Shown one piece after another: positions 46,497 to 57,000 of a DNA stretch of 64,000 nucleotides (positions are counted from its first letter, which is position 1; each line of letters starts with the position of its first letter). Source of the DNA: Daldinia sp. FL1419 (lineage: Eukaryota > Ascomycota > Sordariomycetes > Xylariales > Hypoxylaceae); contig MU623469.1 of the NCBI GenBank assembly GCA_025201765.1, forward strand, positions 38,940-102,939, written 5' to 3'. The notes below the pieces were generated by a model. The model searched no databases and was not told where the DNA came from. It saw only the letters and a list, made by a program, of their open reading frames with translations. Position numbers and translations under genes: made by a program.

Positions 46497-49451
46497 ATGT
46501 CGACAGGGTCCGAGACTGTCACCTTACCAGCCGGCTCGTCACCGCCCAACTTCCCTCGTCTAGATGTTTCCTTCGAAAATAGACTCAATTGGCGAGCCCA
46601 AAGCCTTGCAGAGAGAAACCGTCCATTAGCCCCAAATACGGTAAACAAAATGACAACTCAACATGGTCGTCGCGAGAGCAGTGAGCAATACCAGAACGCC
46701 ACACCTGGGAGTACTATTGCTCGATCCATGTCTCGCTACCGTAGGCGAGCAGGTAGCGTTACTGTCAACGTCGATGCAACCCAAAAAATTAATTCCGATC
46801 CACCACCCCCATGGGAACCTCCGATAGCCCCCCCTGTGCCTACTATACCTCGTAGGTTAAGGACCGCTAGCATGACACAAAAGGGGACTGATGCCCCGGC
46901 TGCTACGCTCGATTCTCCTTCGCGACACCAGTTGCGCCATACTGATAGCACGCGAAGGCAGACGCTGCGTCGAAGTATGGCGGACCAATATCGGAGCCGT
47001 CCCAGTACGGCGAAAAGCGCAAAGAGCGAGGAGAGCGGGTGGCGAAGGCTTGCTAGTCGAGATGGACGACGGAACAGGCTAAACAGCGGGGAAGAAGACG
47101 AGGCTTTGAAGAGAGAAGTTGCGCGACTAGAGGCTGAAAACCATCGACTATTGGTCGAGCAAAAGAGAAAGGACCTTCAAAGGTTAGAAATAGAGTTGGC
47201 AAACAGTCCAAGGCCTTCCTTCCAATCGCAGTCGCCTAAGCCTAGGAGTCCTGTAATTGAGAAATTTGTCCTCTTAACCAAGGGGCGAAAAAGTAGGGAT
47301 GGATTGTCTCCCGGGCTTTCTCCAACGTCTTCAACCGCCAGCGTTGAGCCGATGAAGATCCAACCGAGTGGGATAGAGCCCGGCGCAAGAGTCATTGTGC
47401 CTCAGACGGATGCGCCTCACTCTGCGATTAATGCCGGAGATCGAGTAAGTGCGAATTATAACATGGCGCAATCTGCAATATGTATTAATTTATATTAGAA
47501 TGTCGCGGTACGTTTTAAGCAGCATACATTTAGTGTGGAGGTCACACCCGAAACGACAACGGACGATATAATAACCCATGCCTGTAAGATGATGGGTTGC
47601 AGCGATATTAACCCGTCGGATTACGTCGTGAAGGAAACTTATGGCGTACTGGGCCTCGAACGCCGCTTGCGACGTTATGAACATATTCGAGATGTTATGA
47701 ATTCTTGGGACCGAGATACCCAAAACCAACTAACAGTTACGATATCCGAATCTGAAGAGCAGGACCGGGAGCTGGACATCGAATCAGTTCCAAACCTCGA
47801 CGAGCCGCCGCAAGGTTTCCAATTATATATGTACCACTCAAACCGACCCGGAAAGTGGAACAAGAGGTGGATCACCCTCCTTGAAAATGGTCAGATAATC
47901 TGTGCGAAGAAACCGAATACCAATTCCACGGATAAGGACACCACGAGTTTATGTCGCTTATCCGACTACGATATATATACGCCTACCGAGTCACAGATGC
48001 GAAGACATATTAAACCACCCAAGCGGTATTGCTTCGCGGTGAAGAGTCAACAGAAAACTACCGTCTTTATTAACACTGAGAATTATGTTCAGTATTTTTG
48101 CACTGAGGATCCTAAAATTGCGGCCCAGTTCAGGGAAAAGGTACAGAGTTGGCGCAGCTGGTACCTGGTGGATCGTAGGCCGGTAGCCCCAAAACCATTA
48201 AGGAAGATCTCGATCAGGAAGACAGACGATAAGCCGCCTCAAATCACATCGCCTACGGTCGCTCAGGCATTAAAGAAGTCGGCGAATGTCGCCTCGATGA
48301 ATGGTCACCGTCTTCAGGTGTCAGTTGATGAAACGCCATATTCGATTGGCCAATTTGAGCCGCTTCTTGATATGAAGCGCTTTGATAAACGACTATCCCA
48401 GTTCGGTCAGGACTTCTTACCACCGGCGCCCGATGTATCGACTATGCCGAAGGATATTCCCTCTCACCATCACAATTCTGACGTCCCGGCCGAGAAGATA
48501 GACAGAAACGGCAAACCCGAGCGGAAACTAATAGACAAAATTAGTACAACTGTTGACGATGGATTCACCGGAAACGGGTTACTCGGCGAGGGATACGAAG
48601 AGCGAAAACTTGCACATATTGAAACCGACCGACCAGAGCGAGGGCGGCAAAGATACAGGAATGATGGGTTTACGGAAGGGCCCTCATTGCTGAATCGGAA
48701 GTCTGAGCCGGAGACCCCGGGTGACAAACCCGTCTCTCCTTCCTGGTTTCCATCAGCTCTTGAACATTCTGCGAGACAGCGGAGTGTTGGATCCACATCT
48801 TCTTCCACACGCCCGAGTACTTCCGCAGGTGTTGTGCGCACATCTACACATACAAATACGCATGCCCACACACGAAGACCATCGCTTTCGTCATCACGCC
48901 CCCCACCCCTCCCTTCAATCAGCAAACCTCTAGTACATGGTCATCCGCACCCCCTAACTTCACAGCCGACTGGGCTCTCGCACTCAAATCGCCATGACCG
49001 GCCAAAGCCACTGGTCGACTTAGAAGATAACACCTTCCAAGAAGCACCGCAATGGGCGAAGAAAAATACAGGCCACGGCGTTAAGGCCCCTGCTGGTACG
49101 GCACACTTGGTTGATCTTATCGCCGATCCAAATTCAGGCAAGAATGGGGACCCCGAAATTCCTCCACGAAGTGCTCTGCGTCGCCCCTCTCACACAGCCC
49201 CACTCTCAAGCCTTTCCCGAACTAGGAGTAAAACTCAGGGCGCTCCTCCTCCGAGAATCTCGGCCGGGAGGGTCGTCCCTCCCGTTCCAACTCTGCCCGG
49301 ACATGCCGGTGACCGGGAGCAATTGAGATCGAATCCGCCGCCACGGAGTAGGGATCGGGAACGTGAAAGAGAGAGGGCGAGGGAGAAAGAACGCGAGTAT
49401 AGTTCTTATAATTCGGTGCCCGGCAGGACGGGCACGTTGAAAGTGGTATAA
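46497..49451 (+). CDS. RA-PH domain adaptor protein
   Basis: Exons 46497-47444 and 47499-49451 (966 aa). The 54-nt intron (GTAAGT...TTAG) joins NAGDR to NVAVRFKQHTFSVEVTPETT, the start of a Ras-association ubiquitin-like fold. Domains in order: a basic, Ser/Pro-rich N-terminus with a Pro stretch (PPPPWEPPIAPPVP) and a short coiled coil (about 200-230, EDEALKREVARLEAENHRLL); RA domain about 317-400; PH domain about 425-545 (GFQLYMYHSNRPGKWNKRWITLL ... AAQFREKVQSWRSWYLV); and a long disordered tail ending in an R/E-rich helix. The RA-then-PH order resembles the MIG-10/RIAM/lamellipodin family. Fungal members are expected at the cortex, linking small GTPases and phosphoinositides to the cytoskeleton (family inference). 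No catalytic domain. Confidence 0.85.
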
Positions 49452-50640
49452 TGACACTGATCTACTTACCTATATATTATTACACCATCTAATCCTTAAT
49501 ACCGCGCCGAACGTCGCCTATTTACTTTGTTTACCCAACGGCTGGGGTATATCGTCGCCCACATTCTCCTACTTACCTATCTATACCTACATCAGGATCA
49601 TCTCTTAAAAAGCGGTGGAGTTCCGGAAGCATTTGATTACGGAGAGCGAGCGAGAAGTCACGAAGATTATATTACGGAAAGCGAAGCGAAGCGTTTTTGG
49701 AATTTGAGGCAGATCAATATGTTACGATCTGTTTACGACTGGATATGGATGCCGATATATACATACCTATTAATACCGCTAGGAAGAGGACCTACAAGTC
49801 ATTATATGCCTTGATTATTTATCCTACTTATCTATCTTACCTATTTAGCTAGCCTGCGCGCCTAGATACCTTTTTTGTAATACCCCCTATTGAGAATCCA
49901 TACTCTTGACAATATACTTAATGAGAAACTTCTTAAGAACTTATATATTCTTGGAAAGTTGATTGCTCTAGAATGCTTTGACAAGTGAGTGTGTTCGGTA
50001 GATAGTATCTTCCTTTTATAACAGTGATCCTAGTAAATTATATCTAGAGTTACCCACCATGATGTGATATCCCCCAGTAGCGTTTAGAGAATAACGAATA
50101 AGAAGCTGAGGCCCCCAACGTGGCGTATACACATCATATGGGCGAGTGCACAAACATGTGTAAGCATATTCGAGTCGTTCATTCTGCAGGCAACTATCTA
50201 GGTTAGGTACTTGTTGTTACGACGATCTATCGAAGACAGCAATTTTCATTTTATTTTGTTCTATCGGCTTAGTCCTCTGAGAGAATGGCTGAATACTACA
50301 TGACTAAGATCACGTAGAAGTACATCTCACTGCCCTACTTTAGGTACCTGGAAGGTAGGCACATGTAGGTTACCTTTTAAATGTCCAGCTCAAAACCACT
50401 TTTATGTAAATTAAAGCATTTTGCATGAAGGAATTAGCCACGAAACTCTCCAATATCTGCCTACCTACTTCCTAAGCGAATCCAATACACATTGATTTGA
50501 ACTCACCGCCATCTCTCTACTACCTACCTAGGTACCTAGTTTATAATCATAATTCATCAAAATAGAGGTGGTTATCAAATATTTCTGTCATAGAATAATT
50601 CGTTACAAGCCGTACGGTAGAGCGCAATTGGTTCAAAGCA
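49452..50640. other. intergenic spacer
   Basis: Contains a frame at 49527-49814 (+) with protein-like composition but only a TTG at its left end (see finding) and a TACCTACCTAGGTACCTAG palindrome at 50521-50539. Otherwise AT-rich and featureless. Confidence 0.45.
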
Positions 50641-51213
50641 ATGATCCGACTTATACATTGTGGTGAACGGAAATTCCACGAATTTGATTATTGCGATCTG
50701 CCAAAGTACGCAATCATTTCCCATAGACGGTTCATAGACGCAAGCGGGAGCCCAGAAGAAGTAGGTAACCTACCAGGACTTCCTAGGACGATTGGAAGGC
50801 AGTCGGCAACGCCGCATACGCGGGTGGGCAAAGGTTGAGAAGGCTCGTGATAGGTATCGCTTGGGAACTTAATTAATGTCAGATGGATGTGGATTGATAG
50901 CTGTTGTATCAATCAGGAGGACACGCCAGAACGTTCGGAAGCTTACAAAAGATCAAAGCATTCTATTAAACTTTCACATAAAACCCGAATGGAAGACGAG
51001 TCGTCTAAACATTTAATAAGGTTGGCGATGAACAAAGTGCTGGTAGTTCCATTCCCAAGCACGAGCAGCTTTCAAGAGTACCCATACGACATTACTAATG
51101 CCTTCATTCTTGTCTTTGGCCTAGCAATTATTTTGTCACTATTTACTATCACTGGAGTCTCCTTTGATAATAGAGTACTAGCTCGTGGTCTTGTGCCATA
51201 TAATAGCAGGTAG
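50641..51213 (+). pseudogene. HET-domain gene remnant
   Basis: The first frame opens with MIRLIHCGERKFHEF...LPKYAIISHR, matching the start of heterokaryon-incompatibility (HET) domains (MRLxxxxxxxLxEF...IPxYAILSHTW). The expected WGDDEV continuation is missing. A second frame at about 50887 gives MWIDSCCINQEDTPERSEA, equal to the conserved (Y)xWxDxCCIN...SxELSEAIN motif. The two blocks are in different frames, with stops between (50836-50838 and near 50870), and the rest of the domain is gone. The later frame runs into an unrelated hydrophobic segment (FILVFGLAIILSLFTITGV). I read this as a truncated, frame-shifted HET pseudogene in an accessory pocket. Confidence 0.78.
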
Positions 51214-51843
51214 CATTTTATATAGCCCTAAAAGAGGCTGGAAATTCCTATATGAATTACAGTTAAAGGCTAATGAAACAGAAGTTGCTAGGGGCATATT
51301 GCAATTAATAGTTTCAGCCCATCATACTTACACCTCCCTTATCTGTTTCAAGATAACTTATAGCAACCGTGGCGGAGAATTTAGAAACGCATTGTGAATG
51401 ACAAATAACAAAGTAGAACTGTAATTACTTCTTAGCGACAATCGAGGTTTACTTAGGTTTTATTCGAAAGTACGCAAACTTGCAGAAAAATTGAGCATTT
51501 GAAGGTGGCGCAGTTTAGAATAGGGGCCACTGATCCCTATAGGTTTCCTAGGTAAAGAGCGAAAAGATCTAGTAATGACCGTCCCATTCCAAGATGCAGA
51601 TCCCCAGAAGAACGGAAATGAATGTTTAAATACAGTCTACAGCCCAATCCTTGACAACATATTGCCCATTCATATCATTTCCACAATTGTATGTGCCGTA
51701 CAACTAAAAAGCCAAAAATAACTCGGGGGTACTTCACGCGGTACACTAAAATCCAGAAGTTAGCACCAGAATTTATACCGAGTAACAGGGGAAGTCTTGG
51801 GGAGAACTTGTCTAGTTCACCGAAATAAAGCTGGAGGGGACGT

Positions 51844-52210
51844 CTAAAATCTATCAATGTCACATACCATTAAAAAACCATTCTGCTTCCGGCATTCTGT
51901 AACAGCAAATTAGCTAGCGGTCTAGCGTCGTATCCAGCTCGTTGGAATACTTACTCCCGTGAACAACCGAAGATTTGTCGGAAGGGCCTGAATAGTACTT
52001 GCAGCTGGATCCCTCTTTATGAGAGCAGTTGTTCGGGCAGTTGCAAGCAGCAACTAGATTAACATCAGCACCAGGAGCGGAAGTTTTCAAGATAGTTTCA
52101 AGTAAAATTATAGTAGACGAACGTGCGTTGGTGGCTGTCAGGGCTGCTCCCATAGTCTGTCCGGCGAGGAGAAACGCAACAGCGGAAACGAGGGCGGTTT
52201 TGAAGTACAT
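51844..52210 (-). CDS. small cysteine-rich secreted protein
   Basis: Two exons on the minus strand, 51955-52210 and 51844-51896 (102 aa). Intron 51897-51954 runs GTAAGT...TTACAG. Residues 1-22 form a signal peptide (TALVSAVAFLLAGQTMG-A). The mature part is about 80 residues with a Cys cluster CNCPNNCSHKEGSSCKYY, then KCRK and a further Cys in the second exon, giving six cysteines, which could form three disulfides. This is the profile of a fungal small secreted protein (defence, antagonism or host interaction), but I recognise no named family. The last few residues depend on the splice model; without the intron the protein would end 14 residues after the intron position. It neighbours a HET pseudogene and a MITE, a typical fast-evolving setting. 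Confidence 0.68.
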
Positions 52211-53328
52211 TTTCGATGAATATTGTCAAAGAGACAGCGATGAAGGCAGTAGGTAGGTTTGACTTTTTAATCTTAGAGGCTTAAGCTTTGGGGTTGTTGA
52301 TGGTGAAGAAATGTCAATAGTACGCGGTCTTCGCGGCCCCTTTAATACTTTTTTTTACCTCCTATCCCTTACCCCCGAGTGACCTAGTGCTATCATAGGT
52401 CTAGACTACGAGACGAGGCTTTTCATCTATCTTCCAAATAAAGCTCCAGCTGCATTCACGCGGTCTCGTAAAAGTCCTATCTCAGCAAGTTCCTTCGTCC
52501 TACAACCAAGTGATGTTTTGTTACTCAAAATGGTCTTGTGAAATAGTAGTAATTAGGATGGATAAGACCAATCCTCTTAGTACTACCATTATACACCGCT
52601 GGCGCGCTCTAGATTGGTGTAAGGAATAGACCCATCTAGAATATGGTTGCCTTGAAAAGACATGATGCTCTGGCGGTGAACTATGAATTCGTGTAATGAC
52701 TTTTGGGGGAGATATTTTTATAGGTAACTACGTGGGTAATCTAGACAATAATACCCCTGCGAATGATTCGAGGTGATAACTGGGCGTGACAGACTCGTTG
52801 CTCAAAAATGTGAAAATTTGCAGAGGAGTTATTCTAGACCGAGAGTTCATTAAGAGTTAGGTACCTACCTACCTAGGTATGTATAAAACTATCCATTGGA
52901 AGTTCATTCGTTCCCAAAACTGTATGTAAGCCTTAAGGTAACATTTATTCTCTCTCTTTTGTACCTAATCTCATGAATTAGGTATAACATTATGCTGGGG
53001 AATCCCGGATAATCATGTACGACGTGAAGTTGACAGTAAGAAAGGCATCCAGTAGTGTGTGCTACTAGATATTAAACCGCCTCTTAAAGCCCAGAGAAGT
53101 ATCAACATTCATGCTTACGGGCCAAGTCGATAGTTTATAGAGCAACATGAAGTTGAAACATGCATGATGCCGCTGCTATCAAGCCGACGATGCCCCGAGG
53201 CAGCGTGCCGCACAGCCGGAGAAATTTTTATTTTATGTTTTTTATGAAAAAGGGGGTAGTAGTCATGAACGCGCGTTGGAGTTCAAGGGGCGAAAAAGAA
53301 GTTTAACCGATGTTAAGCCGCTGGACTC
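52211..53328. other. intergenic spacer upstream of the secreted-protein gene
   Basis: Promoter side of the secreted-protein gene plus AT-rich DNA up to the MITE. A GTACCTACCTACCTAGGTATG cluster lies at 52861-52881. No gene seen. Confidence 0.5.
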
Positions 53329-53330
53329 TA

Positions 53331-53371
53331 TCCCTCGAGGTGCGAGAGTGGCACAGTGGGGGGCGCTAAAA
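53331..53371 (+). repeat. left terminal inverted repeat of the MITE
   Basis: 41-bp terminal repeat containing the palindrome CCTCGAGG. It differs from the right copy at two positions only (G/C and C/G, two bases apart). Confidence 0.88.
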
Positions 53372-53681
53372 GTTATGTCCAATCAGAAATGGCTGAAATG
53401 TAACTACATGCTTTTGCACTAAATTTTGCTTGTGCCATAAGTACCAGCATTTACTAGTTTTACAAATCAATATAACAGACTTTTAACAACAAAAACGTTA
53501 GAAATATAAGTTAAAAAATTACTATAATAAAATATAATTAAATACATATCTATTAATATTAATTATTATTTATTATAATTTAAAATTAGGTGTTTTGTTG
53601 TGTTGAATAGATTTTTATGGTATTAGGTGAGGCTATTTTCGTTGTATATAAGCTTTTGGACCAATCAAACTACTAGTAAAA

Positions 53682-53722
53682 TTTTAGCCCGCCCCACTGT
53701 GCCACTCTCGCACCTCGAGGGA
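53682..53722 (-). repeat. right terminal inverted repeat of the MITE
   Basis: Reverse complement of the left terminal repeat, 39 of 41 positions identical, followed by the TA duplication. Confidence 0.88.
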
Positions 53723-54011
53723 TAATTATTAGCAAAAAGTTTGAGTCACCTGACGGGCAAACTATCCCAAACACACAAAAAGATACCTAGGTACCTACCT
53801 AGGTATATATGCCCCACATTCAACTTGAACTTGCCTGCCAAGTCCAAAGTTCCCCTCACTGAAAACCAATCTTCCATTCTCAATTTAGAAACAACTTCAT
53901 GCGCGTTTGGCAAGTCAGATCTCCGAAGCACACCGGTTCGATCCTTTTAGCGCCTAAAATTCTATCACCATTTTCTCCCTTTTTTTCCATGTCTAAATAT
54001 CCACGTGCAAG

Positions 54012-57000
54012 ATGGAGATTGGTCTCGATGAGCTAATCGAGTCCCTTCTAACTGAAATCGCCTTCTCTGGTGCTCGAGGTGAGTTGCAATTGTTCGCTTT
54101 AACGACCTAGATTAAAAGCTTACTTATTGTACTACTAGGATGTTCTGTTTCTACATTATTAGAGGCGATAGAAGCATTTTATAGCCATGCTCAAGAACAA
54201 ATCGGCGGTTTCGCAGCTGGCCGTCATGGCAAAGGACAGAAGTCGGGAAATGCCAACGATGGCGTTCCACGTTCTGGCGACGCATCATCGACCCATCAAA
54301 AGGCTCGCAGCTATGACCTTTCTATGTGTTCAAAGGTCTGGGGATGGCTAGTGTCAAGGGCGGACGTCTCTGTGGGCACTAATAGACAATTCAACCATCT
54401 CAAGCTGGAGGAAATCCTGGCGCTCGCAGAAGAGGAAGATGATCCGCCGTCTGAAGGCGATATTGGGAAATCAAAGAAAAAAACCAGTACTTCGGCGAAT
54501 GAGCGCCAGCGTTCCTCCAAAAGCCACCGAGGGCCGGAGGGAGCCCCGCCAAAGTACAGACCCCGTCTTCATGTTTCGGATGAACGACAATGGAAAACGA
54601 TCGCTGGCCATGGTCCGGATCTTAAACGTCTACCACTATTTGAATGGAAAGCACTTGTTGATATTGCATCTGTGAGGGAGGAGGGTATTCTTCAAGGAGA
54701 TTTGGTTCGACTGTCTGGTCAAGACAAGAGATCCCTCCCTACGCGCACGGATGCTTTGGCCAAAAAGGGCTACATCATCAAGCAGCCTATTATTCTTCGA
54801 GGATGTCGTTCTAGTAAGCTATGGCTTGCTCGATTTGCTGAACGCGCGAAAGAAAACCGCGACGGACTCAATCTCGAGAAGCTTGATTTGTCAAAAGAGA
54901 CATTAACTAAAGATCTTCGCCCGGTCCCATTTAGCACGAGCTGGAACGGCGAGAGGCTTGATTATATAGCCATTGCGCAGGCTTTCAATGCTGTTATCAA
55001 AGCATGGGGCATCATGAGATATTGTGATGTTCGAACCAAGCTAGATGCTAATCGTGTGCCACAAATGAGGGCCCTAGCGAAGACATCTCGATGGTTTACT
55101 AGCATAGGAGCAGTTACATTTGTGGCTGCAAGGTTTGCGAACGGACAGAGACTGTTTAAAGATTGTGTCAAATTTATCAGGGAACCAACTGCTGAGGAGT
55201 GGAGAGTTTTCCGAACTACACCAAGTGCTCATATTAAAGTCCCTTCAGCGCGACTAGGGAAAAGAGGACAAGCATCACGGGCTAGATATAACAAGGGGAC
55301 CAACTTCAGTCCTCATAGTCAAGCCAAGCCGAAGCAAGCCTCCAATAACGAACACCAAGCTAAATCATCAGAGAAAGAGCAACTTGTACCGTCTTTGTGG
55401 AGTCCATATAAACCTATGGTCAACACGGCTTTTGATATCATCAAGAGGGCCGGTCCCAAGGGATCCTCAAATCTTGAAATCGGGCGCCAAACATTGGGAT
55501 ATAGCTATCGCAAGTATATAGCCGCACTTACTGGGGCATTGTCATTGCCCAATTCGCAGCCCCCCCATCTGCAACATCTCAACATCACCTCGCAGCTTAA
55601 CCGCATAGGAAAGACGATGACCTATCAGTTTTTTGCCGATGGCGAAGTGTGCAACCCCCCCGGAGAACAAGGCAATGGGAATAAGGACAATAGCCAGGAC
55701 GCCAATATAAATGGACAAATCTTGGACGAGCACGGTTCACAACCGAATTTAACAGCCCCGAGAAGTACTTATACGTATTCTCAACCTCAACCATCCAAGA
55801 TGTCATCGACGCCCATCTCGCTCTTCCAGCTTCATAACGAACTACTTGTACCAAAACCAAAGAAGGGTAGGAAGCGGAAGAGAGGGCCGCATGATGAGCA
55901 GACCAACGATATCAGAAGTGACCCGCGGGGTCATCCTGGTAAAATGCCTAGGGTGGGAAATGGCCTATCAAGAGATATCAACGCAGATGAAGGGAGCAAA
56001 GGAATGACGAACGACAGCCAGGAAGCACATAAAAATGAGCACGAGTCTATTTCTGTGCCTGTCGTAACCCCGCAAAAATCTATCAGTAACCGAGATTCAC
56101 CAGCTCCTCTTGCATCCTCCTTACCTGCGTCACTTCCCAGACCTTCTGGAGTATATCGTGAGCCCGACAATATGTTAGATCCTCCTGGAAAGAAAGGGCG
56201 ACGGAAAAAGTCACTCGTTCTCACACTCAAGTGCCCATCACTCAAACCTTGGTTAGAAAGTTTATATAATAACCAGCCAAGGAATTCTAGCGAATCTTTC
56301 CTGTGTCAACCCGGCCCCCAGCCTACGAATCCGACCCAGGACTTATCCCAAGACACACTTGGAGGTAATTCTACTTTATTGGCTGGACCAGAGGCAAATC
56401 AGACTAAACAGAAACCAAACAAGCGTGGCGGCAAGACGATATTTCGGTGTGATAAATGCGGCAATAGCTGGAAAAACTCAAATGGTTTAGACTATCATCT
56501 CAACAAATCCCGTACCGATTGCAACCCTACTTATGTTCCAGGCCCACCACCTCCTCCTAAACAACTAGCGGTGCCGAAACTAATATCCAAGACGGTGTTG
56601 CCAAAAAGAACTCATAGCCAAGAGCCAGACCAGGGCCCTGATACCCTCCAGCTACCAGACCTAGCTCGTAAATCATCACATCGCAACTCTGACGTTGGGA
56701 GCAGCCGACCTCTTCTACCATCTAAGCGTATTCGTCCTAGCCAGAATTTCGCGCCGGATGACGATATAGTTAGCTCAGATACGCGAGGATATGTTAGAAG
56801 CTCTATCATCCTGCAAAATGTAGAAGCTTATGACGTTATCGATCATCGAAAACGAAGAGAGAATAGCCAGATGACCGTGACCAACCCTTCTAGTACGATT
56901 TCTCTGACGCACCAGACAAACCAAATATCACCCCAAGTGACGTCCCGGGAACAACTGCAAAATGTCAAGCCCGACCCCAAAAGACGCGCTGAAATTAGAA

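Larger units (their letters stand above)
53331..53722. mobile_element. MITE, 392 bp, TA target site (Tc1/mariner type)
   Basis: The left end 53331-53371 and the reverse complement of the right end 53682-53722 match over 41 bp with two mismatches; the outer 31 bp are identical and begin TCCCTCGAGGTGCGAGAGTG. Both ends are flanked by TA (53329-53330 and 53723-53724), the target-site duplication of Tc1/mariner elements. The ~310-bp interior is AT-rich, has no coding capacity, and carries no trace of a transposase. It is therefore a non-autonomous miniature element that would need a transposase from elsewhere. It lies 290 bp before the TFC3 start codon. Confidence 0.88.

Noticed and set aside
53895..53955. 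tRNA-like stretch with a GGTTCGATCC box-B match upstream of TFC3
   Set aside because: The T-arm and anticodon stems do not pair and no acceptor stem can be built, so it is a chance box-B match.
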